A DNA stretch of 64,000 nucleotides, from contig CP129481.1 of assembly GCA_030583905.1 (NCBI GenBank), positions 1,488,001 to 1,552,000 on the forward strand. The letters are read 5' to 3'. The stretch's first letter is position 1. Each line of letters starts with the position of its first letter. Shown piece by piece: positions 8,977-17,746 of this stretch. The notes below the pieces were generated by a model, which saw only the letters and a list, made by a program, of their open reading frames with translations, did not search any database and was not told the origin of the DNA. A program made the position numbers and the translations under genes. This DNA comes from Anaerolineales bacterium (GTDB taxonomy: Bacteria > Chloroflexota > Anaerolineae > Anaerolineales > Villigracilaceae).

Positions 8977-10018
8977 ATCTTTCAACGCCATCGAACCTCA
9001 AGATAAAATCCGCGCCGTAGGCTTTGCTTGGAGTTTGGAAGCCTGCCTTAAAGTCCGATGCAAGAATCCGCTTCATGATCTCGACCGACGTCAGCGCCGT
9101 CAGATGATATGCTTCGGGTGTCCGCAACTTTGCGCGGACGGTCTGTTTTCCATCCGAAACTTCAGCGATCAGCAGGCCAAATCCGTTTTCGTTTTTATAT
9201 TTCGACGGTCCCGTCGGGTTTAACTTGCCGATCAGCCATTTGAGAAAATTCTTCATCGGGCGCGTGTACAACAGCGGACCAATGACCCGCGTCAGGTACA
9301 ACGCGTTGATCATCGCGTTCGGAAAACTCATGTACACCACGATGTTCGGGATGCCCGTGCTGTGATACGCCGTGCTGACGTCACCCCAGCCAGTGGAGAC
9401 GACGCGCGAAGCGCCGCGTCCAAAGTCCACGCGCTTCACCTGCCATGCTGGCGGCATAGTTTGTATTTTCCCATCGCGGCGGATGCGTCCCTGCCTGTGC
9501 ATGTTCTCGATTCCCGAACGCGCCGTCCCACGCGAGACGCCACTGCCGATGCTTTTTATGTACAAAGTCAAATGCGTTGCGTTCGGAAGTTTTTCCGCCG
9601 CGTACGCGCTCAAACAATCGGATGGAACCACGTCAAAGCCGCCGCCTGGCAGGAGCATCACGCCCGCGCGTTTCGCGTCCGCATCCATTTGCGCCAGCGC
9701 TTCAAAGCCTTCGATCTCGCCGCTGATATCCACGTAATGTTTTTTATTTCGGATGCACGCCTCCGCCATCTGACGGAACGTCAACACGAACGGACCCGCG
9801 CAATGCAGAACCGCATCCACTTCGCGCAGCGCGGCATCCAATGCGGCGGTGTCATCCAATGAAAACGCGCGGTATTCCAACTCATATCGTTCAGCTTGCG
9901 CCCGCACTTTGCTTTCATCGCGCCCCGCCAAAATCAAATCCAATCCCTGCTTCAACGCCTGCTCCACGATCAACTCCCCCGTATACCCATACGAGCCGTA
10001 CACCAAAACTTTTTTCAT
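8963..10018 (-). CDS. saccharopine dehydrogenase-like NAD(P)-binding oxidoreductase
   Basis: 351 residues from ATG 10018. The N-terminus VLVYGSYGYTGELI is a Rossmann fold nucleotide-binding loop of the saccharopine dehydrogenase / trans-acting enoyl reductase superfamily; HCAGPF, HYVDISGE and PGGGFDVVPSD are typical of that group. The substrate cannot be read from sequence. The start ATG overlaps the TGA of the upstream lipoate-type gene (ATGA), implying translational coupling. The C-terminal codons and stop come from an intergenic repeat, so the tail may have been altered. Confidence 0.85.
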   Translation of the reverse strand: MKKVLVYGSYGYTGELIVEQALKQGLDLILAGRDESKVRAQAERYELEYRAFSLDDTAALDAALREVDAVLHCAGPFVLTFRQMAEACIRNKKHYVDISGEIEGFEALAQMDADAKRAGVMLLPGGGFDVVPSDCLSAYAAEKLPNATHLTLYIKSIGSGVSRGTARSGIENMHRQGRIRRDGKIQTMPPAWQVKRVDFGRGASRVVSTGWGDVSTAYHSTGIPNIVVYMSFPNAMINALYLTRVIGPLLYTRPMKNFLKWLIGKLNPTGPSKYKNENGFGLLIAEVSDGKQTVRAKLRTPEAYHLTALTSVEIMKRILASDFKAGFQTPSKAYGADFILRFDGVERSLVE

Positions 10019-10830
10019 AGCCGCTCCGTCCATGAGGCGTGCGCGTATTTTTCCTTGACGAGTTCTTCCGCTCTTTGGATTTCAGATGGAGACATTTCTC
10101 CACGCTCGAACTGGATTCCCAATTCCGCTTCAAACCCTCGGACGAAAGCCTGTGCGGCGGTTTCCCAAGCCTTTTCCACACCCAAAGCGGACTCAACTGT
10201 CGCCGCCCGCGCGAGCAGTCTTTCCTTTGCCGTCTCCCGCGCGGACTCATCGTCGAACACAAGCGCATCGCAAATGCGGGTCAGGTCGCCCATCAACGGG
10301 AGTGAGCCGTGTTGCAAAACGCCTTCCTTCTTCCGCGCCTGCGCCGAACCGATGAGTTTCTTTCCATTCACCGTAATTTCATACGTGGATGGCACTTCAA
10401 AACAAACTGGATTCAAATTTTGCGAATTTGCCTGTTGCGCATGTTCTTTCACCTCCACGGGCAACCCTAACTCGCGCACCGCGAATAACAATGCCCGCGA
10501 CAAACGGTTGTACGACTCCAACACGCCGCCCGTAAGGATCGGGTCATCCGCGGGACCGGTCACAGAGTAGGTTAATTCGTCTGTGTGCAGGATCGCCCGT
10601 CCCCCCGTCACGCGGCGGACGACATCCCAGCCTCGGAACTTGAGTCGCTCAATGTCCACATCTTTGAGTGACTGCGCGTAGCCAAGCGAGAGACAGGGCG
10701 GATTCCAAGAATATAAACGCAGTGTCGGCTTTGATTCGCCGCGATGAATATGCTCAAGAATGGACTCATCCACTGCCATATTCCATGCGCCCGTGGATGG
10801 GGGAGTGTGAAGTAAGCGCCAGGTTGTCAT
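10015..10830 (-). CDS. LipM-like octanoyltransferase / lipoate-protein ligase family protein
   Basis: 271-residue BPL/LplA/LipB-fold protein. RRVTGGRAILHTDELTYSV is the acyl-binding motif and a conserved lysine (Lys158) lies in NGKKLIGSAQARKK. Cys143 in PVCFEVPSTYEI matches the active-site cysteine region of LipM, which moves octanoyl groups from ACP to a lipoyl domain, so this is favoured over ATP-dependent LplA. No lipoyl-domain substrate or lipoate synthase is in the window. It is followed by the reductase with an ATGA overlap. Confidence 0.85.
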   Translation of the reverse strand: MTTWRLLHTPPSTGAWNMAVDESILEHIHRGESKPTLRLYSWNPPCLSLGYAQSLKDVDIERLKFRGWDVVRRVTGGRAILHTDELTYSVTGPADDPILTGGVLESYNRLSRALLFAVRELGLPVEVKEHAQQANSQNLNPVCFEVPSTYEITVNGKKLIGSAQARKKEGVLQHGSLPLMGDLTRICDALVFDDESARETAKERLLARAATVESALGVEKAWETAAQAFVRGFEAELGIQFERGEMSPSEIQRAEELVKEKYAHASWTERL

Positions 10831-10844
10831 AGGTTAATTATAAA

Positions 10845-10875
10845 GGTGACAGTCACTTTCAAAGTGACTGTCACC
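10845..10875. repeat. perfect 15-bp palindrome between dapA-like and lipM-like genes
   Basis: GGTGACAGTCACTTT (10845-10859), one C, then the exact reverse complement (10861-10875). It lies 6 bases past the stop of the minus-strand aldolase gene and 14 bases before the next start. There is no T-tract on the minus strand, so it is more like a dispersed repeat than a terminator. Confidence 0.8.
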
Positions 10876-10880
10876 TGATT

Positions 10881-11792
10881 TTACGAAATCTTCGAAAACA
10901 TCTCCGCCGCGTCTTCCAGTATTTTCTCGTCTATCTCCTCCAGCGGAGAGCTGACCGACCAGCGCGGAAGACCGTGTATCTTATGAAGCAGTCCCTTCAA
11001 GAGCGGGGCGATGGGAGCGAATTGTTCAAGGAAATGCCGCTGTTCCGTGACCTTTGCTTGAACTTCGGATGGGTCTTTGCCTTCTTGAAACAAATCCCAG
11101 ACTTGGCGCAGATTGTCAGAGATCAGATTTGCGGGCGCGGTGATGGCGCCTTGCGCGTTGTTCCCCAACGCGTGGTGGAAGTAGGCGTCCGTGCCGTTTA
11201 AGACGAGCAATTCCCTGCCGAAGCGCTGACCGACGGCAGCCGCAAATTCTTTATCGTGCGATGAGTCTTTGATGCCTGCAAATTGATTTGGGAATTTTGT
11301 TTTGAGTCGTTCGAGCAGTTCCAGCGAAAAGCCGATGCCCGTCATGGGCGGGATGTGATAGCCGAGCAGGTATTTTCCTTCCGGCACGGCTTTTTCGATC
11401 AGTTCGCTGAACCAGCCGAACAAGCCGTCATCGCTCACTTTGCGGAAATAATATGGCGGCAGGACGACCGTCCCGTCATAGCCAAGTTCGAAGGCGAGTT
11501 TGGTCAACTCGATGGTTTCGCTCAGGCTGGGCGTGCCCGTGCCTGCCAACAGTTTGAATCCGCGCAGTTGCTGGCGGTAGGCGCGTACGGAGCGCATGAA
11601 TGCCTCGCGTTCCTTTGGTGAGAAGGATGGTCCCTCGCCGGTGGTGCCGAAGAACAGCGCGCCGTGGCATCCCCTGTCAGCGAGGAAATGCATGAAGGCG
11701 GGAATCGACTCGAAGTCAAAGGAGGATGCGTCTGCTTTTAGGGGAGTCACAGCCGCGGCGTAGACTCCTGCCAGAGGGTGTAGGTCAGTCAT
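10881..11792 (-). CDS. dihydrodipicolinate synthase family aldolase
   Basis: 303-residue class I TIM-barrel lyase. The family triad is visible: Thr50-Thr51 in FGTTGEG, Tyr145 in LLGYHIPP and Schiff-base Lys175 in AGIKDSS. The YHIP in place of YNVP and isolation from lysine genes suggest a pyruvate-type aldolase of other specificity rather than DapA itself. ATG 11792 lies 2 bases after the stop of the upstream gene; a TTG at 11798 overlapping that stop is the alternative start. Confidence 0.85.
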   Translation of the reverse strand: MTDLHPLAGVYAAAVTPLKADASSFDFESIPAFMHFLADRGCHGALFFGTTGEGPSFSPKEREAFMRSVRAYRQQLRGFKLLAGTGTPSLSETIELTKLAFELGYDGTVVLPPYYFRKVSDDGLFGWFSELIEKAVPEGKYLLGYHIPPMTGIGFSLELLERLKTKFPNQFAGIKDSSHDKEFAAAVGQRFGRELLVLNGTDAYFHHALGNNAQGAITAPANLISDNLRQVWDLFQEGKDPSEVQAKVTEQRHFLEQFAPIAPLLKGLLHKIHGLPRWSVSSPLEEIDEKILEDAAEMFSKIS

Positions 11793-11794
11793 GT

Positions 11795-12646
11795 TCAATC
11801 ATTCTCTTCGATGAATTGTTTTGCAGCGGTCTCGGGCGGCTGCAAGGGTTGTCCTTGTTGCGACAGGTAATGCTGGTGATCCAATACCCAGAGGTACATA
11901 TCGCCTTCGGTCCTGCCCGGAAAATCCTTTAAGATTTCGCTTTGTCGAACAATTTCGATGATGGGCATGTAGACCGTGTCGTACCAGTGTGCCACGGCTT
12001 CCTCGTCGGAAATGAAGCGTTGATAATCGAGCCCCATGAAGTAGCCGTGTACAGCAATGTGTTCGAGCATGCGTTCGAAACCGTCGGGGATGGTGAGTTT
12101 GATATTCGCGTCGGGCCGGACCTTGTCGAGCGATGTGCGCTCGAGGAAATGGACTTTGGCGTGCAGCACTTCAAGGTCTTCGGGTTTGAGGTTGGGGGTG
12201 ATGTTAACGCGCGTGGCGCATTCGCGCACTTCGGCTTCGATGTACAGTTGTCCTTTTTCCCGCGCGACGGAGACGCGGTGATGACCGTCCACGACGAAAT
12301 AGACTTCACCGACTTTGTATAAAACGACGGGCGGGAGGTGGATGTCTTCGTAAAAGGCGCGGTCGACCTTTTGCCAGCGGCTGGCGAGTTGATCTTCCTT
12401 CGGAAGGAAGGCGCGGTCAAATTCATGATAACGGTTCAGACTCCCGACGATCTGGTCCACGCGGACGGTCTTGACTCCCTGATAAATGGGACCGCCAATG
12501 TGGAGTTTTTCCTTGATCTCGTCGTAGGAGAGCAGGGTGGCGGCGTGCTTGTTCCCTGCGATGACGGAGAATACCTGATTGATAAAGGATTTGAAGCGCG
12601 CCCTGCCAAAATCGACACGAGTTTGTTCATGTAATGGGTCTGACAT
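11795..12646 (-). CDS. ParB-like (sulfiredoxin-fold) domain protein
   Basis: 283 residues. VYFVVDGHHRVSVAREKG (about 115-132) is the signature loop of ParB/sulfiredoxin-like domains, preceded by a DIHLPPVVLYKV strand. The C-terminal half (FERMLEHIAVHGYFMGLDY, VYMPIIEIVRQ) is family-specific and unassigned by me. No HTH is evident, so it is not a partition ParB; the real ParB is at 27783. It stands upstream of the aldolase with two bases between genes, so they are probably co-transcribed. Its function is unknown. Confidence 0.6.
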   Translation of the reverse strand: MSDPLHEQTRVDFGRARFKSFINQVFSVIAGNKHAATLLSYDEIKEKLHIGGPIYQGVKTVRVDQIVGSLNRYHEFDRAFLPKEDQLASRWQKVDRAFYEDIHLPPVVLYKVGEVYFVVDGHHRVSVAREKGQLYIEAEVRECATRVNITPNLKPEDLEVLHAKVHFLERTSLDKVRPDANIKLTIPDGFERMLEHIAVHGYFMGLDYQRFISDEEAVAHWYDTVYMPIIEIVRQSEILKDFPGRTEGDMYLWVLDHQHYLSQQGQPLQPPETAAKQFIEEND

Positions 12647-12704
12647 TTCTTACACTCTCTTTTTTCTGTTCATAAAGTCAGTGATGTTGTTCTCAATATG
12701 CCGG

Positions 12705-13325
12705 TTATATATCCAGTACTTTGTATGGATAGACGTTGATGATTCTTGTCGAGCCGACGGTTGTATCCATGTCTTCGAGGTTGTTGCGGTAAAAATGGGT
12801 ATGTCCGTGAAGATGATAGCGCGGCTTTGCAATGCGGACGAGCCAGTTCAGAGCTTTGAGTCCCTGATGCGCCAGATCCGTGTCGTCATGGATTCCGGAT
12901 GGCGGCGAATGGCTGATGAGGATATCCAGTGCGCGCCCGTGGCGGATGCGGTTTATCACCAGTTGGGGGAGCATCCAATATGCCCGCCAGTAGGCTTCCG
13001 ATTGGGTATACTGGTTTGTGCCGTTGGGTCGGTAGCGGATGCAGCCGCCGAAGCCGCCGATCAGGGCATTTTTGCATTGGACAGTTTTCAGGTCCAGGTT
13101 GGAGCCGCCTTCGGCTTTCGAGCGGGCATCGCGCAGGTCGAATTGCGGATCGTGGTTGCCTGGCACATAATACATCGGCACGTTCAACATGGTTACGATG
13201 TATTCCAGATAGGTGTAGGGCATATCGCCGCAGCCGAGGATGATATCCACGTTCTGAAAATGTCTGCTGGCTGTCAGGGTATAGACACGGTCCACGGTTT
13301 GGTCGCTTAAGGCTAGGATCTTCAC
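12705..13325 (-). CDS. calcineurin-like metallophosphoesterase
   Basis: 206 residues from GTG 13325 (MKILALSD); the frame is open to an ATG at 13376 but the family begins at the first beta strand. Motifs in order: ALSDQ (normally DxH), ILGCGDMPY, VPGNHD, ISHSPPSG and HLHGHTH. The first metal histidine is replaced (D-Q), as in some YfcE/ICC-type relatives. It is a cytosolic phosphohydrolase of unknown substrate, divergent from the kinase operon at 13476. Confidence 0.8.
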   Translation of the reverse strand: MKILALSDQTVDRVYTLTASRHFQNVDIILGCGDMPYTYLEYIVTMLNVPMYYVPGNHDPQFDLRDARSKAEGGSNLDLKTVQCKNALIGGFGGCIRYRPNGTNQYTQSEAYWRAYWMLPQLVINRIRHGRALDILISHSPPSGIHDDTDLAHQGLKALNWLVRIAKPRYHLHGHTHFYRNNLEDMDTTVGSTRIINVYPYKVLDI

Positions 13326-13396
13326 CGCGTAGGATTGTGCCGTAGAATGCGATTCCGTGCAAGTCCATTTCCCCACAAAATTGCAATCCTCAGCAT

Positions 13397-13425
13397 TTGC
13401 ATTTCCCCCAAGTGCACACTATAAT
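13397..13425 (+). promoter_or_regulatory. sigma70-type promoter for the kinase operon
   Basis: TTGCAT (13397-13402), 17-base spacer, TATAAT (13420-13425). Transcription would start near 13432, before the GGAAGGA ribosome site at 13447-13453. Confidence 0.6.
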
Positions 13426-13475
13426 TCACCAACCAAACGGAAGATTGGAAGGAGCATTCTCTGGAAACGAAAAAC

Positions 13476-15344
13476 ATGACCTCCATGGGGTCGGGCTCTT
13501 TGGGAGACCGACCGAACCGCCAGCAATTACAGTCTGGTGTAACGCTCGTTAATCGTTACAACATTCAGGATGTGATTGGTATTGGCGGAATGGGGTCGGT
13601 GTATCGCGCCCGCGACCTGCACTTTCCGAATGTGGTGAAGCTGGTGGCGGTGAAGGAGATGTTGAACCTTGCGCCAGACCCGTTGGTGCGTCAGACCATC
13701 GTTCAGAATTTCGAGCGCGAGGCAAACATTCTTGCCACGCTTAACCATCCGTCCATTCCGCGTATTTACGATTATTTTTCTCATAATGACCACTCCTATC
13801 TCGTACTGGAGTTCATTCATGGCAAAGACCTTGAGACAGTGATCAATGACGCCAACGGCTTTTTGCCTGAAGATCAGGTCATTAGCTGGGCGATCCAGCT
13901 TTGCGATGTGCTGTCGTATCTGCATGGTCACAAACCGGATCCGATCATCTTCCGTGACATGAAGCCGTCGAATGTGATGATCAACCACAACGGGGATGTG
14001 GTGCTGGTGGACTTTGGTATCGCCAAAACGTTTCAATCCGGGCAGAAGGGGACTATGATCGGCACGGAAGGCTACTCTCCTCCGGAACAGTATCGCGGGG
14101 AAGCGACTCCTCTGGCGGATGTTTACTCGCTCGGAGCCACCCTCCATCATGCGATCACGCGCCGCGATCCGCGCCTTGAGCCGCCTTTCTCGTTCTCGGA
14201 GCGTCCCGTCCGCCGGATCAATTCCAATGTTTCCATTGAATTCGAGTCGGTGATCAATACTGCCCTGCAATACAACCCGTCTGACCGTTTCCCAAATGCC
14301 AGCGCAATGAAGGACGCGATGATGAACGTGGCGCGCAAAACGGGCGCGCTCTCCAAGATCACCTCCGCGTTGCCGGTTTCAGGGAACGGGATCAAGCCGC
14401 TTTGGTCTTTCAAATGTGAAGATGAAATTCGCGGAACTCCCACATTGCACCAAGGTTCGTTATTCGTCGGTTGCTATGATAACAACCTGTACTCATTAAA
14501 TGCAGCGGATGGTCAATTTCAATGGAAGTATCCCACGGATGGGGGCATTGTCTCCCGCCCGACAGCCTATGAAAACAATGTTTTCTTCTGCTCCGAGGAT
14601 CAACGCCTGCATGTGATTGGTGCCCGCACCGGCAAGGTCGTGTGGACGTATTACACCGAGGGGAAGATCTATTCCTCGCCCCGTATTGCGGATGGACATG
14701 TTTTTTTCGGCTCGGAAGACCAGCATCTTCATGCAGTCAATGTCAATAGCGGACGTGCAGTCTGGAAATTCTCGACCGATGCGCCGATCCATTCCACGCC
14801 GCTGGTGGCGAATGAAATGGTCTATTTTGGCACGGAAGCCGGTTCCTTTTATGCGCTGGATTTCCGCGGATCTCTGAAATGGCGCTTCCAGGGAAAACGT
14901 GCGATCACATCCTCGCCGATCCACAACGGACAGGCGATTTATGTCGGTTCGCTGGATGGAACCCTGTATGCCTTGGATGCGAAGAGCGGGTGGGCAATTT
15001 GGAAATTCCGGCTTGGAAAAGGGACCATCTCCTCGCCGGTACTTGCGGATGATTTTATTTTCATCGGTGCTGCGGACGGCTTTATCTACTGCGTGGATAT
15101 ACGGACCGCCAAGGAAGTCTGGCGCTTCCGCACGGAAAATCAAGTGAGCAGTTCCCCGATCGTATACAAGGATTCTCTCTACTGCGGCTCGGTGGATGGC
15201 AGTATGTATTGCCTTGAGTACCGCACGGGACGCCTGCGCTGGAAATTTGAATCGCAGGGTCCGATCACCGGTTCACCGATTGTGTTTGACGATATTGTAT
15301 ATTTTGGCTCTACAGATCATCACGTCTACGCTCTGTTCGCCTAA
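13476..15344 (+). CDS. Hanks-type Ser/Thr protein kinase with C-terminal PQQ-like beta-propeller
   Basis: 622 residues. The kinase domain (about 25-285) has GIGGMGSVY, the VAVK lysine (Lys60), IFRDMKPSN with catalytic Asp161 and Asn166, and DFG at 179-181. The usual HRD is FRD. From about 308 to the end come at least seven PQQ/BamB-like blades (units of the LYALDAKSGWAIWKF type). No membrane helix lies between the two parts, so the propeller should be cytosolic. A good Shine-Dalgarno (13447-13453) is 22 bases from ATG but 7 bases from an in-frame CTG at 13461. It heads an operon with PP2C, J-VWA and FHA genes. Confidence 0.9.
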   Translation: MTSMGSGSLGDRPNRQQLQSGVTLVNRYNIQDVIGIGGMGSVYRARDLHFPNVVKLVAVKEMLNLAPDPLVRQTIVQNFEREANILATLNHPSIPRIYDYFSHNDHSYLVLEFIHGKDLETVINDANGFLPEDQVISWAIQLCDVLSYLHGHKPDPIIFRDMKPSNVMINHNGDVVLVDFGIAKTFQSGQKGTMIGTEGYSPPEQYRGEATPLADVYSLGATLHHAITRRDPRLEPPFSFSERPVRRINSNVSIEFESVINTALQYNPSDRFPNASAMKDAMMNVARKTGALSKITSALPVSGNGIKPLWSFKCEDEIRGTPTLHQGSLFVGCYDNNLYSLNAADGQFQWKYPTDGGIVSRPTAYENNVFFCSEDQRLHVIGARTGKVVWTYYTEGKIYSSPRIADGHVFFGSEDQHLHAVNVNSGRAVWKFSTDAPIHSTPLVANEMVYFGTEAGSFYALDFRGSLKWRFQGKRAITSSPIHNGQAIYVGSLDGTLYALDAKSGWAIWKFRLGKGTISSPVLADDFIFIGAADGFIYCVDIRTAKEVWRFRTENQVSSSPIVYKDSLYCGSVDGSMYCLEYRTGRLRWKFESQGPITGSPIVFDDIVYFGSTDHHVYALFA

Positions 15345-15355
15345 AAGGAGTCAAT

Positions 15356-16261
15356 GTGGCTGATTTTTTCAAGAAATTATTTGGTGGCAAGGAAGAAAAG
15401 AAAACGGAGATGGATGCCGCCACAACGGCGCCTCTCACAGACCAGCAGATCAATTCGATCATTGCAAGTCAGAACGTCAAGTACGAAATGAAGCAATTGA
15501 TCGCGAGTGTTGGGCAGTCGGTGGGCAAACAGCGCGAACATAACGAGGATAGCGTGCTTGCGCTTACCTCCACAATTTCGGGAAGCTCCGAGAATGTTCC
15601 CTTCGGCTTATACATCGTTGCGGACGGCATGGGCGGGCATCAATTCGGTGAGGTGGCAAGCAACGCCGCTATACGTCTCATCGCCGGGAACGTGATGAAA
15701 AAGTTTCACTCCTATCTGTATCACCTGCCGACCCAATCGCTTCAGGAATCCCTGCAGGAAGTGATGGAGATCGCGATCATGGAAGCCCATCAATATGTCC
15801 AGCGGGAAGCGCCGGGCAGCGGAACGACGGTCACGGCTGCGCTTGTGCTGGGTCAACAGATGACCATTGCGCATGTGGGGGACAGCCGCGCTTATTCCGT
15901 TTACCCCGATGGCAGAGTGGAGGCGCTTACGCGCGATCATTCCCTGGTCAAGCGGCTGGAGGAACTGGGTCACTTGAATAAGGACGAAGTGGACAACTTC
16001 CCTCACCGCAATGTCTTGATCCGCGCACTGGGGCAGGGCGAAACCCTCGAGGCGGATATCTTCACCATCCCGTTCCCGCAAGGCGGAAATCTCATGATCT
16101 GCAGTGATGGACTCTGGGGAGTGGTCAACGAAAAGGATATTGTCCGCATCATTAACGACGCTCCGAACCTGCATCGTGCCAGCCAGAGCCTGGTCGAAGC
16201 TGCCAATGCTGCTGGCGGACCCGATAATATAACGGTTGCTCTTATCAACTTAATCGGATAA
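15356..16261 (+). CDS. PP2C-type Ser/Thr protein phosphatase
   Basis: 301 residues from GTG 15356; AAAGGAG (15344-15350) overlaps the preceding stop and fixes this start, because the ATG one frame off would be out of phase. A variable 60-residue N-terminus is followed by the PPM motifs: REHNEDSV, YIVADGMGGH, GSGTTVTAAL, IAHVGDSRAY, ICSDGLWG and GGPDNITVAL, so all metal aspartates are in place. It should reverse phosphorylation by the adjacent kinase. No membrane segment is seen. Confidence 0.93.
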   Translation: MADFFKKLFGGKEEKKTEMDAATTAPLTDQQINSIIASQNVKYEMKQLIASVGQSVGKQREHNEDSVLALTSTISGSSENVPFGLYIVADGMGGHQFGEVASNAAIRLIAGNVMKKFHSYLYHLPTQSLQESLQEVMEIAIMEAHQYVQREAPGSGTTVTAALVLGQQMTIAHVGDSRAYSVYPDGRVEALTRDHSLVKRLEELGHLNKDEVDNFPHRNVLIRALGQGETLEADIFTIPFPQGGNLMICSDGLWGVVNEKDIVRIINDAPNLHRASQSLVEAANAAGGPDNITVALINLIG

Positions 16262-16264
16262 CCC

Positions 16265-17746
16265 ATGTCAGCCAGCAAGCCCGATTATTACGCCGTTCTG
16301 GGGGTCTTTCGAGATGCAACGCAGGAGGAGATCAAGCGTGCTTATCTTGAAGCCGCCCAGCGCCTGCATCCCGATAAGAATGTGGCTGCCGGCGAAACCG
16401 AACTATTTCTTGGCGCTCAACAAGCCTACGAAGTCCTGTCGAATCCGAAACGACGCAGCCAGTATGATGCCACCCTGCCGCCTGAAGTGGAAGTTAACAA
16501 AGACATCAAGCACGAACTTCACTTCAGCCGCCCAAACCTCGTCAAATTGGGCGAGGATCAGTTGGTTTACGTCCTGCTTGAGGTTGCGCCGCGGGATGAA
16601 ACGACTGAAAATATTGCCGCCCCGCCTCTGAACCTGTGCCTTGTACTGGATCGCTCTACTTCCATGCAGGGGGAAAAGCTGGATATTTTAAAAGCCACAG
16701 CCATCCAGTTGCTGCGCAGTCTGCGCCCGCAGGATGTTCTGAGCATTGTAGCGTTCAGTGATCGCGCCGAAGTGGTCGTCCCTGCCTCGATCAGTCTGGA
16801 TAAAAAGAAGCAGGAAGGGCGCATCCAAATGATGCAAGCTTCCGGCGCCACCGAGATATTCAATGGATTGGACGCCGGATTAAAGGAAATTCGGCGCACG
16901 CTCGATCCATCGCGCGTTAACCACATCATTTTATTGACCGACGGTCAGACCTATGGCGATGAACAGGCGTGCTTGCAGCTTGCCGAACAAGCCGCTGCAC
17001 AAAATGTCGGGATCACCGGCATGGGCATTGGGCATGAATGGAACGATATTTTTTTGGATGCGCTTGCCGGCAAGACCGGCGGTTCTTCAGCCTACATTTC
17101 AAAGCCCAAGGATATTGAACGGCTCCTCGTCGAAAAATTCCAGGCGCTCGTCAGTACGTATGCGGATGATGTCCTGCTTGAATATAAGGAGCAGGACGAT
17201 GTCAAGATCAATTATGTGTTTCGCCTGCAGCCCGATGCAGGTCCCATAGAAGTCGGTTCTCCCATGCGCCTCGGACCTATCTTGCGTGATGTCCACCTGC
17301 AGGTTTTGATCGAACTCGTTGTTAAACCGGAAGCGTTGAACGGAGACAACGCAACCATTCTTAATGGTTTTTTGAAGACATCCATTGCAGCCCGCCCCAT
17401 GCCTGTGCCTCCCATTCGCCTCCACCTTACCCGCGAGGTGCATCAGACACCCTCGTCAGATCCCCCCCCGACAAGGATCCTAAGCGCCCTCTCGCGCCTC
17501 ACCCTGTATCGGATGCAGGAACGTGCCCAGGTCGCGGTTGATGCGGGTCAGTTCGAGGTGGCGGTCCGTCATCTTCAGAATCTTGCCACTCATCTGCTGT
17601 CACAGGGAGAACATTCCCTCGCAAAAACTGCCCTGTTCGAGGCGGAGAACCTCGAGCGGATGCATGCCTGGAGCGCCAGCGGCAACAAGGATATCAAATA
17701 CAGTACACGGGCGCTTTTGTTAGGCGGCGGGAAGGAGAAAAAATAA
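16265..17746 (+). CDS. J-domain / von Willebrand A domain fusion protein
   Basis: 493 residues. The N-terminus (1-70) is a DnaJ J-domain with the HPD motif at 35-37 (RLHPDKN) and a YEVLSNPKRRSQYD tail. Residues about 122-300 are a VWA domain with a complete MIDAS: DRSTS (129-133), Thr196 in GATEIFNG and Asp226 in LLTDGQ. The rest is an Ig-like segment and a helical C-terminus with TPR-like character (FEVAVRHLQNLATHLL). There is no signal peptide. It suggests DnaK-linked remodelling of a complex controlled by the kinase/phosphatase pair; that role is inference. Four bases separate it from the PP2C gene. Confidence 0.9.
   Translation: MSASKPDYYAVLGVFRDATQEEIKRAYLEAAQRLHPDKNVAAGETELFLGAQQAYEVLSNPKRRSQYDATLPPEVEVNKDIKHELHFSRPNLVKLGEDQLVYVLLEVAPRDETTENIAAPPLNLCLVLDRSTSMQGEKLDILKATAIQLLRSLRPQDVLSIVAFSDRAEVVVPASISLDKKKQEGRIQMMQASGATEIFNGLDAGLKEIRRTLDPSRVNHIILLTDGQTYGDEQACLQLAEQAAAQNVGITGMGIGHEWNDIFLDALAGKTGGSSAYISKPKDIERLLVEKFQALVSTYADDVLLEYKEQDDVKINYVFRLQPDAGPIEVGSPMRLGPILRDVHLQVLIELVVKPEALNGDNATILNGFLKTSIAARPMPVPPIRLHLTREVHQTPSSDPPPTRILSALSRLTLYRMQERAQVAVDAGQFEVAVRHLQNLATHLLSQGEHSLAKTALFEAENLERMHAWSASGNKDIKYSTRALLLGGGKEKK

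Noticed and set aside
10845-10875. Factor-independent terminator after the DapA-like gene
   Set aside because: The stem has a 1-base loop and no T-tract on the minus strand, so it is listed as a repeat.
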